This document shows, piece after piece, positions 22,868-35,000 of a stretch of DNA of 64,000 nt. The notes beneath the pieces are model-generated. The model saw only the letters and a program-made list of their open reading frames with translations. It searched no databases and had not been told where the DNA came from. Every line of letters starts with the position of its first letter. The first letter of the stretch is position 1. The DNA lies in NCBI GenBank assembly GCA_963662155.1, contig OY759263.1, forward strand, positions 12,292,053 to 12,356,052, read 5' to 3'. Both the position numbers and the translations under genes were made by a program. The stretch is from Lamellibrachia columna (lineage: Eukaryota > Annelida > Polychaeta > Sabellida > Siboglinidae).

Positions 22868-23385
22868 ATGCAAAATTCAAGAATGATAGAATGCATAGAA
22901 CAAAGGACCATGTGTATACCGGGTGCACGAAAACGGAAAAATAAAATAAGAAAAACAATTGCGAGGATTTCAGCAGTCTGTATGTCATTGTTGTGTTATA
23001 ATTCAATGTCCAAATTGCTACCATCTGTTGACAGGGATACTGGAAATTAGTTTGTAACAACTACAAGTGTCAGCACCATGATCACATACTTGCACTGGCG
23101 CAGCCTCCAACAAAGTAGAACCGACATCCGCCTTGTCATGTTATATAAGACATTGCATGGCATAGTCGCCCTGGACCTCTTCCCCCAACTTATACCCCTG
23201 GTGAGACCCTCCCAACACACGCATTCTGAAGCTTTTCAACTCCCCGTAATCACTAAGCAATCCATCCAGTATAGCTTTTTACCCCGTACAATAGCCAATT
23301 TGAATAACCTGCTAGCCAAAGCAGCTACAGCACCAAGTTTGGAGATTTTCAGACAGAAGATCTCCAGCTTGCAACATTAATTGAT
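22868..23385 (+). mobile_element. Jockey-type LINE 3' fragment
   Basis: A frame at 23,078-23,380 reads LHWRSLQQSRTDIRLVMLYK, then HGIVALDLFP and SFLPRTIANLNNLL, the characteristic C-terminal end of jockey-group reverse transcriptases. The catalytic core is missing. Sequence from 22,868 may be more of the same element, as weak RT-like words are visible there. Confidence 0.6.
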
Positions 23386-23613
23386 ATTGCATTTTTCACG
23401 CTATCAACTTTTCCTCTCCTTAAATTGCCGTTCTACACGCACGCTATCAACTTTTCTCTTTCTTCCAAATATTTTATTACTTTCTCTTTCAGCACTTTAG
23501 CACGTGTGCCCTGTGCACACACACCGAGTCTATAAGCCTTGAAGAGAGGGTTGACTCGTACCCTGAAGAAGAAGAACATCCTTTGTGACGTGTGGAACCG
23601 CCGCAAGGAAATC

Positions 23614-23947
23614 ATGAATTCGTCGGTGTCTACATCGAAGAAGAAAGTCAAATATGCAGAATCGTTAGATAATGTTACAATGAACCGGTATCAGGCCAAA
23701 TTAGAGTTGATTAACGGTGAAGTTCCGTAAGAAAAGCCGAAGAAAGATTGGAACGTTGACCCCCGACAGCCTTCCTGGTATTTCGTATACTCACATCGCG
23801 AACTATTGTGTTTACACCAACAGTGCATACACTTTGAGCGACTTAAAAGGCTAAAAATCGCTGGAAGCCTACAACCAATGTATTTGTGGTTGTGTGTCGG
23901 ATGTGTACTCAAGAGAAATTAATGGTCATGGAGTTGTGACTGCGAAT
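23614..23947 (+). pseudogene. 5' exon of a decayed YqaJ/PHD-type gene
   Basis: An ATG at 23,614 starts MNSSVSTSKKKVKYAESLDN, with ELINGEVP then a TAA where an aromatic residue is expected. After a frame change near 23,765 the sequence reads SYTHIANYCVYTNSAYT, a TAA within the LKG/KSLEAYN segment, then SLEAYNQCICGCVSDVYSRE. It ends at AAT|GTAAGT (donor at 23,948). The KSLEAYN block is typical of animal proteins that later carry a YqaJ nuclease domain, consistent with the sequence 1 kb downstream. Two stops and a frameshift mark it as a pseudogene. Confidence 0.5.
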
Positions 23948-24474
23948 GTAAGTGTATGACTCTTATCCGACTAGATCGCTCTAAAGTAAAGCACTTATGA
24001 CAGTTACGTCAGTGATACTCCAGGAGTATGCACGTTAACTAGCCAATTGGTTGCTGGTTTAATCCATTTATTATATAGCTTGATTTTTACTTAAATCATT
24101 CATTTAAATCACTTGATTTGTTTAAGTGATTCAGTAAATTTTGTATTGCTTGCTTGCTAGGAAGGCATGATTCTAATGACAGGCCCTGCCACTGGTTGTC
24201 AGCGGCTAAATCCCTGTCTTTAGCATAAAGGTGTCTGGTTATGTAAACCCTTCAGTCCTACCTTAATGGAAGACGATGTGCCACCCTTTAATCCTGACAT
24301 TTGCAAAATTGCTCTGACGTCGGAGGTCAACGTAATTAGAGAAATGAGAGGGAGCCCTGGGAACTCTGGATCTGGCCCAGCTCCAAAAGTTCAACAGTTT
24401 AACCTGCAAACTGGGCAAGGAAGTGCTGGTAGATGTCATTGCCCAGCGGTTGATAGGGTGGGCGTATTTAACAA

Positions 24475-24600
24475 GTTGACCAATGGTAAAGCGAATTGGC
24501 TATATTTTAAGCAGCCATAGCGCCTCTAGTGACGTCGTCTAAATTTGGGAAACTGAGAGTATAAATGACCCGGAGGTTCGTTTCTAAAGGGCGGGCAAGA
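24475..24600 (+). promoter_or_regulatory. Candidate RNA polymerase II promoter
   Basis: In order: CCAAT (24,480), an inverted CCAAT (ATTGG, 24,495), a CTCF-like AGCGCCTCTAGTGACG (24,519-24,534), a CRE-like TGACGTC (24,530), TATAAAT (24,560) and GGGCGGG (24,590). Spacing fits a TATA promoter starting near 24,590. It lies between the two halves of the YqaJ-like gene, about 385 bp before the ATG at 24,976. Function is inferred from motifs only. Confidence 0.35.
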
Positions 24601-24975
24601 CTATTTTACATTCACACTGAGGTGTGTAGTCAGGCCGGATTTTAGGCATCCACATTTTCAGTAAGGGTGGTCCTGGCGGGTCATATCTGCTTTAGCATTA
24701 GATTTAAACATTTCCGGTCAGAATTTACTTGTCAAATCTTCTAGACATTAAGAGTCTTTTTAAATGATGTTTACATTCACTACTTTTCTTTACGATTTAT
24801 GGTGATATTTACCTTCAATGTTCGTTTAATTGTCATCGTGCATGATTATATTGCTACTATGTATGTGGCCGTCTGATGTACACGATTAAAATCGCTTCGA
24901 ACCTGGAGAACAATGCGTTGACTACACTTCTGTAGTAATGTAGTACTCATTGGTCAAGTGAGTACAAGTTCAGCT

Positions 24976-25860
24976 ATGAATCTCGACCTGGCGAGCGCAA
25001 AGAAGACAGATAATGCTTCCTGGACCATTGCGTGCGGCCACGAAGAAGAGAAAAGAAGACGAAAGCTTATATCTTACGCTGTGACTCAAGAGAAGGCGTG
25101 TTGGCTAGTTCCATCGGGCTTGAAATTCATAAGCTATGAACCTGTAGAAAACAGTAACATCAAATCGGCTAAATCTTTGAAGAAGGACATTGACTGCGCG
25201 TCACTGACACCAGGTAAACCAACAAAAGCGACGACACTGCCTGATGATGACCTGGCAACGTTATTTAAAGGGCTGCACGAAACTGGGACTAGGCCTGTCA
25301 TTCTGTCCTTCATACCGGGTTATGCAGAAGGATACGTCCGTAGACAGCTTAATCCGGAATACCCACAGCTACTGTCTGAACTTCGAGATGAGAATTTTTT
25401 CAAAGATAAATTGTTGCGAAAGGGTGACAATGTCTTTGCCTCAATGTCTGTAACTTTTGAACAGTCAAGATTTGTGGAAGAAAAGACGAGACAACAATCT
25501 GATTGCAGAGAGTGGCATAGGTTTCGCACAGGACACATAACAGCATCAAGGATGAAGGCAGTTTGGAAGACGAGTGTGGACAAGCCAACAAAGAGGTTAA
25601 TAAAAATAATCTGCTACCCAGAAACGGCCGCGTCGAAACAAGTGCGACACAGTGGGGCTGTGACCATGGACATGAAAGGTTAACATCACACGAGAGAGAA
25701 ATGCAGAGAACCCATGAAAATTTCAAGGTGGAGAGATGGAGACGTGTTTTTTTTATCAGCAATGAATATCCATTTGTTGGAGCATCCCAAGACTCTGTAG
25801 TCGAATGCAACTGCTGCGGTAAGGAACCGTTGAAATAAAATGCCGTATTGTGTAAGCGAC
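24976..25860 (+). pseudogene. YqaJ-type nuclease domain protein, decayed
   Basis: A long frame (24,958-25,683; first ATG at 24,976) begins MNLDLASAKKTDNASW and contains VILSFIPGYAEGYV, FEQSRFVEEKTRQQS, then EWHRFRTGHITASRMKAVWK, the start of the YqaJ viral-recombinase/lambda-exonuclease-like fold. After a frameshift near 25,640 the domain continues in another frame with TSATQWGCDH, HENFKVE, YPFVGASQDSVVECNCCG and, after one more shift, VEIKC. These correspond to the nuclease motifs GxxxE-like, GxSPD (here GASQD, Pro changed to Gln) and ExK. Frameshifts plus an altered motif make it nonfunctional. Animal proteins of this type often carry a SWIM finger upstream and a PHD finger downstream; no SWIM exon is seen. 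Confidence 0.65.
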
Positions 25861-26197
25861 AAAGTGGTAGTTGACTGTGTGGAAAAGGTGACATGGCTTG
25901 AGAATATGGATGGTCTGACATAACTGCAAATCACACTAGTACTATTATCAAGTGTAGACCCAGACATTTGTTTGCAATGTTGACTATTGTGACTTTGTCA
26001 TTTGGACCGAGGAAGGTCCACATCATGAGCAGGTAGAGCCAGACCGTGATCTTTGGGAAGAGATTTACGAGACGTCAGGAACTTTTTTTAAACGTGCTGT
26101 TTTGCCTGAACTAATTGGAAAGTATTTTTTGTAAACTTCTACCAGTAACAGCAGCTGCTGTAGACGCATCATCGACGCGTAAGTCAACCTTGATGAA

Positions 26198-26358
26198 TGA
26201 TGCTGAGGAACTGTTTTGTGTGTGTCAGACATCGCATGACGAAAACGCAAAGTACAATGGTTGCGACAATGGTGACTGTTAGCTGATATGGTGTCATTTT
26301 CAGTGCATGGGCATCAACCGTGCCCCAAAGGGGAAGTGGTATTACACTGAATGTAGAA
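26198..26358 (+). pseudogene. PHD finger remnant downstream of the YqaJ domain
   Basis: Reading DAEELFCVCQTSHDE, then GCDNGDC, a TAG stop, LIWCHFQCMGINRAPKGKWY and YTEC. This is a PHD finger (CxC, CxxxxC, HxxC, final pair) with one stop and one zinc-binding Cys of the last pair replaced by Tyr. It is probably the 3' part of the YqaJ gene above, same strand, about 340 bp further on. Confidence 0.6.
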
Positions 26359-26379
26359 TGTTGCCTCAGTTCACCTCGT

Positions 26380-26927
26380 CTAAGAAAAGAAAGATAAATT
26401 CACATGAAGTAAACATTGGCGAATGACGATGAAGAACTTTTTTTTGTGCCTGAGACATTGTATGATGAGACACAAAGTACATTGTATGGTGAGACACGAA
26501 GTACGTTATATGAAGTACTTCTGTTGTTGTGCTGCAGAAAAAATAGATACAACAAGAAGGAAGTAATATTATAATCAATTACTCAAAATATTTATTTCCA
26601 GCATGACATGACATCATCGTCTTGCTGGTTAATACTTAACAACTGATAAATCATTCAAGATAAACATAACCACGTGACATAATGACAACTGTAAATACTC
26701 ATAGATGTACATACAATACACATAAAATCTCAGGAATGCACTTCATCTCTGTATCTATCAATTATACATGATTTGTTCTTAAAATTATCCCTGTCTTGTA
26801 TAACATCAGCTTTACATCTTTCTTGTCTTGGTCTATGTATACACAAAAAAAATATATAAAAAACTATATTTATAACCCATAAATTAGGCTGTTTATCATC
26901 CTCCTTTTTGCAGGTGATGTCTCAATA
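26380..26927. other. Unassigned sequence with a short tandem duplication
   Basis: A TGATGAGACACAAAGTAC-like unit is repeated at 26,463-26,520. No other feature is seen. Confidence 0.4.
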
Positions 26928-29480
26928 AATCCTGGACCAAAATATTCCAAAACATGCGCTTTGTCACTACAAATCTTCGATCTGTCCGTCATGAATCAGC
27001 CGCCCTTTCTGATCTGATGTTATCTAAACACAGACCTTTTAGCTTTGACATATACATGGCTATCATATCTGATACATCAGCCTGTCTTGCTGACATTTGT
27101 CCATATGGTTTTTGCCTGTATCATCACCCCCGCCATTCAGGTAGGGGTGGTGGAGTCGCATTTCTTTTACTTGAAATATATATAATATAAGTATAAATTA
27201 TTCATACACCTCAATACCAAAGCTTTGAGGTAATTTGTGTTGTTATAAAACCTAGAAAAAAGTTATCACATTTCGACCAATAAATAAAATTATCAAACCA
27301 AACGTATACAAGTTTTTGTTCCATCAACATGGATGTCTCTAGAAATAGTTGTAGCAAAACGTCTTCGTCGATATCTTTAAAGAATTTGGCGACGAGCTCG
27401 TTCTCCACTTGATCGATTCCGTTAAACCAAACAGCTACATATATGCAATCACATGATGTCAAAAGCAAAGTCTGATTACCATAAAAATTGTATCTAAAAA
27501 AATTCTGTAAACCCTCGCCAGATATGAAAATCCGTAAATACAATTCTACATCGGCAAAAATTAAAAGCACTGCCTGAACATTCTTCATTGGATACATCGT
27601 GTAATTCTTTTTCAAAATACTTCACAGATAAGATTACTCGCATTCGATCGAATTTTGTCATTAATGATAATGACTATGACTTCCATGAACCACCACTTTC
27701 TGAAAATACACTACGACGTTTCACACCTGCAACTACTAATGAAGTTATCATTATCATTAAAAAAATCTCCTAACAAATCGTGTGATCTTGACCCATTTCC
27801 AACACTTCTACTAAAATGCTGTATCAATCAACTCATCTTTCCCATTACTACTATCATCAACCTTTCAATGCAGGGCGGAGTTGTTCCACGGGATTTCAAA
27901 CAAGCTCTTGTAAATCCTCTTATAAAAAAAAACTCTGTGTAAAAATGACCTAAAGAATTATAGTCCTATCTCCAGTCTTAGATTTCTGTCAGATGCAAAA
28001 GTAGTTGCTAATCGCCTTTATGAACATGTTTATAAAAATCACTTATCAAATGATCTACATTCTGTATATAAACCATTCCACTCTACCGAAATGGCTTTTC
28101 TCAGGATACACAATGATATAGTTGACAATATGGACAATGGCAAAGTTACAGCACTCACTTTGCTAAATCTCTCAGCTATTTTCGATAAGATTGATCATTT
28201 AATCCTATTACAACGCCTGGAAATTTTGGCCTTTCTGGCATAGCTCTTCGGTGGTTCAAACTCAATTTTTCAGACAGACACCAAAGCATTAACATATTAA
28301 GTTAAGACTTAATTAAGACTTAGCTAAATTAAGTCATTTATCTTATATGTATGGAACCAGTGCAATTGTTTACTTTTGGGAATGCAATTTATAAGTTTAC
28401 AACTTCTTGCATTTCCCTTCAACATTTTGTGATTGTCGTTCTTTAATTATATTTTCATTATACCACTTTAGTGGTAGTTATGCTTACAACTATGTATGTT
28501 TACAATTTACTGAAAATGTACATTGATTATGTTGAATAAATTCAATTCAATTCCATTCAATATCTGACACATTATCTTGTCCACAACATCTTTCATTCGG
28601 AGTGCCGTAAGGATCCGTCCTTGTCCCTGTTCTGTTTAGCTTATATACTACGTCTCTCAGCCAAGTCATTACTAATCATAATCTCAGTCATCACCTGATG
28701 ACACACAGGTTTACATATCACTTTCGCAATCAAATGCACAATAAATTGTTTCGACTTTAAGTGATTATCAAACTGCTTGACAGTATTAAACTGCTTGACA
28801 GTGATACATTCCCATCAGAAACTGTTCGTAATCTAGGTGTTGTCTTTGATAGTGACTTCAACTTTCGCCAGCACATTTCTCAAGTATGTAAGTCCTGTTT
28901 CTATCATATACGTGATCTCCGTCGGATTCCGTCTATATATACTGCTAAAACAATATAAACAGCATTAATTAGTAGCCGCCTTGGTTGTTGTAATTCACTA
29001 CAAAATAACATCGCTAAATGATACTTGGCTAAACTCCAATGAGTACAAAATTGTCGGGCACGTGTGGTATTCGGGCGCCTCGGTTTTCACCATCACTACC
29101 ACTACATAAACAGTTACACTGACTTCCTGTTACTCATCGATTTAATTATAAGCTGTCCACTCTTACATATCGTGTTCTATCTATACAACAACCACTCTAC
29201 TTTTCTTGTATTTATTTGCATGTACACGTGTTCATCGAGTGCTGACTTGCATTCGGCGTGCTCGGCGAGTGCTGTCTTTTGTACGGCGTGCTCGGCGAGT
29301 GCTGTCTTGCGTCGCATCTTCCAACGTCCGCAAATCCGTTGGGCGAGTAGGGTTATTCGAGAGGAACCAATACATTTTTAGATGTTATTTGCAACCTAAC
29401 TATTACATGGCTGGAGTTCCTCTGCTGCTTCGACGGCCGTAACTATTTTATACTTCCAATATCACCAATTGCAGCCGTCG
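26928..29480 (+). mobile_element. Jockey/CR1-group LINE, heavily decayed
   Basis: In order on the plus strand and in many frames: NPGPKYSKTC and TNLRSVRHESAALSDLML (endonuclease start), HSGRGGGVAFL (27,130-27,170), RT words (SPNKSCDLDPFPTLLLKCCI, 27,765-27,825; STEMAFLRIHNDIVDNMD, 28,085-28,135), a GVPQGSVLGP-like site with a stop at about 28,600, SETVRNLGVVFDSDFNFRQH (28,815-28,880) and a C-terminal region to about 29,440. A roughly 260-bp insertion with a (TTGAA)-type tail sits at 28,300-28,560. A 33-bp unit (GCGTGCTCGGCGAGTGCTG) is repeated near 29,255-29,310. Confidence 0.65.
28300..28562 (+). mobile_element. Short 5'-truncated retroelement inside the LINE
   Basis: Interrupts the reverse transcriptase reading and ends in TTGAATAAATTCAATTCAAT, the same tail style as the CR1-like 3' end at 15,930-15,957. 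Only 3' UTR-like sequence is present. Confidence 0.45.
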
Positions 29481-29669
29481 TCTCACTACGGATTAACCAA
29501 TAGTACATAAGAGCCTGTAGGCCACAGAAAGGCTTGGTTGCCTATACAAATAACAAGTCAACTTGTGAATTGTTCTGCAATGTTTGTACTAAATCCGATC
29601 TCTAGATTAACCTTCGGTCGCTATTCGGCGCCACTAGCACGATTCTTGCTCACCAAAATGTCAATCGCT

Positions 29670-29691
29670 AAGCGACTGTGTGTGTGTGTGA

Positions 29692-29776
<85 letters not shown>
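29670..29776. repeat. (GT)n microsatellite
   Basis: About 48 GT units in a row with one GTGAGTGAG interruption at the start. Frames across it are artefacts. Confidence 0.95.
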
Positions 29777-29986
29777 GGGCGGGCACTCCATGTGACACAC
29801 GCAGCAAAGATCATTTTCTAACTGTTTCCCTACAGTGTATGGAGCTCTTTTGTTCTTCCTGACTTCTTTTGCCCCTCTCCCTTCTGTTATTGGTTGCCCT
29901 CCAGTGACTGTTTGACGTGTATGTTTGTATGGAGGCATGAAGCGTATTTTTTTTGCATGTTAAAAATTTGCTAATGTAGTGTGATT

Positions 29987-31357
29987 TTACTGGGGTGCTG
30001 TGTTGCTGTTTGCAGTTGTGTTTGGTTCACACTGGTCACCAGTGCCGTGCACTGTTGGGTTCACATTAGTGTTCTGTTCACATTGGTCAATATGGCTGTG
30101 TTGTTTTGGTGGATTCACTGACGTGCTTGGTGCCAGCTGCTCATCCGTGACCACACTGGCATTAAATGGGTAAATGCCGATCCTTTTAAAACTGCCAATG
30201 ATATTTCCTGGAATCATGGTATGACTGAGTGCATTGGCTGTGAGGCGGCATACATCATATCGTGTTATTATTTGGCCTGGATGTTTTCGCAAGTAGTTGC
30301 GGCACTCTTTATAGTACGACACTTTAAAAGGCCCAAAAACCCCTACATCAAGTGGTTGCAGCAAGTGACTGGTGTGGGCAGGTAACAGGAACAAGATGAT
30401 GTTGTGCTTCTGTGCCCACTCGATCAGTGGCACATTTATGTGGGAGCTGTGTCCATCGTAGAGGAGGAGGAGAGGCTCATCTTTGTTGGTCGGGACATAT
30501 TTCAGGAAATGTTCATTCAAGTACATTTGAAATATTTTTGTATTTGACCAACCCGTCTCAGACATCGTTGCTTGTGTGCCAGGAAGTGCAGCTGCCAGTA
30601 GGTCATCGCACATTCTCTTCCCTTTGAATATTATGTAGGGTGGCAGTACCTGTCCAATAGCACTTACAGTACTAATTATCGTGGCAGTGGCTGATCTGTT
30701 GGATACCACAGCCAATGGTGTACGCCCCCTCGATGCCACAATTTTTGGTGGTATATGTTAAGTTGAAATTCCTGTTTCATCTACATTAAAAATGCGGTGA
30801 GGTTTCTCCAACAGTTTATATTTCTGGATAATTCTGAGCAGTTCTTTGTAGTAATTATCCAATGTTTCTCTTGTTGCACTGCGGGCCCTAACCATAGACA
30901 AACCTTTTGGTTTCATAATTTTGAGTTCAGGCCATCTTTTCAGGAAGTCATACACCCACTTATCGTGTAATGGGGCACTTGTGTCTCTCTTATTCAAGAA
31001 GAAAGCTGTTTCCCCAGCAAGCTCTGCTAGCTCCCTTCTAGTGTACCCATAACCACAGGCAGCAATGTCCTTCACGTGAGCCACTAAAGCTGCTTCTTCA
31101 GTACTGCTCAACAAATGACTTGGTCCAGATTTATATTTATATGGATTGCAGTGGTCAAGAGTTGTTCTGTCACGTAGAGTTACCACTGGAATACCGCATG
31201 TTTTTGCTGCCTTATATACAGATACTCCTTCATCCTTCCACATGTCATATGCACGATTAATTTGCTCACGACCATATTTGCTTCTGTAGGCTGGAAGAAC
31301 TCTTTTTTGTCGGTGGTTGATTCTGAATAAGAACAAATTCACACATTTTATAAACAC
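29987..31357 (-). pseudogene. Pogo/jerky-like DDE transposase with one stop codon
   Basis: About 450 residues in a single frame broken by one TAA at 30,758-30,760 (after VDETGIST). From the N-terminus: a helix-turn-helix of the pipsqueak type (REQINRAYDMWKDEG, KTCGIPVVTLRDRT), a CENP-B-like second HTH (LLSSTEEAALVAHVKDI to DFLKRWPELKIMKPKGLS), then the DDE catalytic domain with the first Asp in FNVDETGIS, second in LLLYDGHSSH, third in LLQPLDVGVFGPFK. All three acidic residues are present. The tail is Thr/Asn/Gln-rich. A TTATTCAG acceptor-like site at 31,318-31,325 suggests the true exon may begin there rather than at the ATG at 31,357. No terminal inverted repeats were found. It could be a recently dead transposon or host-derived gene. 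Confidence 0.75.
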
Positions 31358-31563
31358 AAAACATTTTGTAGTTATATTGTTATTTTTTCATTTTACCCCA
31401 TTGTTCCAATTATTTTAACTTTTTAAGACAAATCAGGCTTGCCATAACTCTTCCACAGGCTTTATAAAAAGCATACACATACTTGTATTGAATATATAAC
31501 GTTAATGTAGTAAAATTTTGGTCATATATTTAATGTTTTAATTAATCCTACTTTTATGACAAC

Positions 31564-31770
31564 ACTGGCTTGCCATACATGTTCCATAAAAGGGCAATCA
31601 CTAGTCACGTAGCTAAGAACGAGACAAGCACAAGCAGACGTTCAATTATAATGTCTGGTAAGCATGCAAAGTCATTTTTATCTGGGTATGAATATCAGAA
31701 AAAATGTCTGTGTTATATTTTATTTCAAAATGCATTTTTACAAACCTTATTCTTCATGTTTTAAATTACA
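31564..31770 (+). other. Possible start of a hAT/ZMYM-type N-terminus
   Basis: An ATG at 31,651 opens MSGKHAKSFLSGYEYQKKC, similar in style to the short N-termini of hAT transposase-like proteins (KxxLSGxxxRKK), followed by unrelated sequence and a stop. It is too short to call. Confidence 0.2.
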
Positions 31771-31879
31771 GTTCCTATTTTCTTTGACAAGACGTACGTC
31801 GGTGGTTCTAGCGTTCGTAATACAGCCTGTGACGTCTCTAACGCGAGATTAAGCGAGATTTCAATGGATCGAAAACTGG

Positions 31880-32015
31880 CGAGGGTCGAAAACTATATCG
31901 GTAACTATACACACTGTGTGTATTGTAGCGAACTGTTCCGTACTGTGCTGCCGCCTGGCAATGCACACAATATTGACGCATGCGCAACGCGTCTGGTGGT
32001 TCACGTGATTACGAC
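31880..32015 (+). promoter_or_regulatory. Candidate TATA-less promoter of the recombinase-like gene
   Basis: A CpG-richer stretch just before the first ATG. ACGCATGCGCA (31,977-31,987) is one base off the NRF1 palindrome, CACGTG (32,002-32,007) is an E-box, and AAAATGGCG (32,025-32,033), overlapping the second Met codon, matches YY1. These three motifs are common in animal housekeeping promoters. Function is inferred. Confidence 0.35.
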
Positions 32016-35000
32016 ATGACGCGAAAAATGGCGTCGGAAGCAGAAGGTTAGTCTGATTGCTATTTAGACCGATTAAATGCGCAAATATATTTGTATAAAC
32101 ATATCGGAAATGTTAACCGCTATGAAATGTTTACATTAACAAAGTTTCTGTAACTGTTACTGTGGATAAAACAAAACGATTTCTTGTAAATGCCAATATT
32201 CTCAAATCGTGACATTGATGCCTGATGTTACGATTTTTCGTAACTTTTGCGTAAAGTTGTCGCAAAGTTTAGACTTAGTTATATACGCTAACGCAAGTGC
32301 GTGAAAACATAGAAGTTGTCTTTTTTGTGACTAGTCGAATCTTGACTAAGAATAAGTTGTGCAATATCGTCCACACTATTTGCTCCGAGTAGGCACGTCA
32401 AAGTTCAAACGAATCTGCTTGTTGCCGTTTCGTATCTGCACCAAAGTTAAATAGGTCACTTTTAATGGTATTTTTACCATTAAAAACGAAAGAAATTGCC
32501 AACATATTATTATTTAAAAGCTAATGAACTAGTCTTTCATCTACAATTATTGTTTTAAGGATGACTTGAGTAGTTTTTGCATTCGGTCGCTTTTGAAAAA
32601 GAAAACACTTCTGTAAACGCGCGTTGCAGCTGCCATGTTTATGCTATGCCTATGGAGCGCGTCATATGTTGACCTCGTTAAGGCGGTAAAGTTGCGCGGA
32701 TTTAAACGAAATTTGCATGTGAGATAGATGAAATTCTGGCAAGTATTGAAATATTTATATTCAATCGTGGCTCTATTATAACATAACATTTGATAGTGAC
32801 GAAATTTGGTTATATTTGACTAATTGTAGATCATGCAGAGATACATTTGGTAAGAATTGGAAATATGACAACATATTAAATGACCATTATTCTGCTATAG
32901 TCTATACTGTAATGACTGCATTTATGTTTCTGCTAGTGCATTTTACCGCCAGCAATTTTAAAATGACCTAGCTCTAGCGGGCATATTTACCCTGTGTTAG
33001 TGTGGAATACACTTTGCATAGACTGCCATTTGCAACACATAAAGTAGTCAGTAATAATTTTATTTTATTGAAATTTCCTTGATAGCATTTAAAAAAAATA
33101 AGCTAATGAAAAATAAGTGTAAAGTCAGGCATGTGCACTTCCAAAAAACAATTATAAAGAATTGCAGTACTTTAGGAAAAGCTCAAGTAGCAATTACAGG
33201 CAAGTACACAATAATTTGCACTTAGTTAGACTTACAATCATGTACAAAATTAATGTACTTAACTCCAAAACTTATTATCCCTGTTGTAAATATGAGGTGG
33301 TAGTTGTAATGCTTATGTTATGTGTTTTGCTTTGTAGATATTTTACAACACAGACAACACAGCCAACATGCAACTACACACTTGGGTTATCACACCTCAT
33401 GTTTGTGCAGTGCCCTTTATAATGATACTACACATGTGGGCTAAAAAAACCTCTGACATGCCTACCAAGGCCAAGCGTTTGATCTTGTTCACATTGTACC
33501 AAGTAAGCAAAAAGATAAATGTCTAGCAAGCCAAGAGATGTTGCATTATCATGAAAGATTGTGCTTACTTACTTTTATTTTATTCACTTGTGGAGATATC
33601 TAAATGTGACAAACCGGTGTGAATTAAGTGCCTTTTCATTGTAGACATCTGATACCGCAGTACTGTATTGAAACAAATTGCTCAACACTGATCATGGGCC
33701 TTGAAAAATGTAAACAAACAGCCATTCGGCACATGGCCTATGCGAAGGGTGGTAATTTTCACATCACTGATTTATTATGCTACTGGTAGTTGAGCATCAA
33801 ACATGTTTGTCAGTTAAGTGTTATGGTGACATGCAGCTAGGTAGCATCACTCAGTGTGTTGATGAGGTGTCATCAACTTCAGAATTTCAAAAAATAAGTA
33901 GATATGGACAATAATAACAATACAACAACATTCAATATTCCCCTGTTGTGTCGCTGTGGAGACTTTACTGCCTTCTGTTTTCTCGTATCGCTACATTTAG
34001 GAACCATTCCATAAATCTTTAAAACATTTGGTTTTGTAGATGATATTGTGTACGCATCAGACAATTCTAACGAAGAAGGCAGTGAGATATTTCCTTTTCT
34101 TGCATGTGGACGAAACGACAAAATATATTTTGATGATTTGAAAGCAGTCTACTTTAGAAAGACAGAGAAGAACGAAATAGGCAAGAAAGGCCAACTGAAG
34201 AAACTAGACTGTGTATTTAAAAGCAAGCATGCATGTTTCTATTGCGGAAAATTTATCTGCAAGCCTGTAGAACACCTGGAGGAGAAGCATTCAGAAGAAA
34301 AGGGCATGAAAGAGATTTTGCAGCTTACAAAGGAAAAGGATGTGGATGCACACAGAAAGAATCTGGTCACGATGTTAAGAAATAAAGGGAACCATAAACA
34401 CAATTTAGCTGTTATTGAAGCAGAAAGTGGTGAACTGTTGCTCTCTAGAAGACCACAAGGTGAGGGATCTTTCTTGGCTGCCAGTTACAAGCCATGTCCA
34501 AGTTGTTTTGCTTGGGTGTCTAACCTGGCCAAGCATCGCAGCTACACAGACCGGTGTGTTGCAAAGGAGGGAAAGCTGACAAAGCGAGAAGTGCAACTAA
34601 AGGCAGATGTACACACGGGACATCACAAGGGTGCCATAAAGGAACTTCAGGACGAAGTACTTGCTAAAATGTCAGATGACAGTATCAGCCAGATTTCGAA
34701 AAAGGATCATCTTATAATAGAATTAGGAAATGCGAGCATGAGAAGAAATATGAAGAATGAATTGAGGCGAGGAAGCTATGCCAGCTGTAAAATGAGACTG
34801 TGTAGTATGATTCTGAAACAACTCAGAGAAATGGGCAGCGCTGATGATGCAAATGCAAGCTGGGATGATATGTTGATGCCAGAGAAGTTCAAAATGGTGG
34901 TGAAGGCTGTTGCTGTGGTAAGTGGCGCAACAGCAGATTCATTTGATCATCCTTCCAATGCTTTAAAATCGAGTTATTACATCAAAGAAATGGCAAACAT

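Noticed and set aside
19700..22944. Plus-strand frames of 60-186 codons
   Set aside because: Shadow frames opposite the minus-strand LINE coding region.
29538..29938. Cys/Val- and His/Thr-repeat proteins
   Set aside because: Readings of the (GT)n microsatellite on the two strands.
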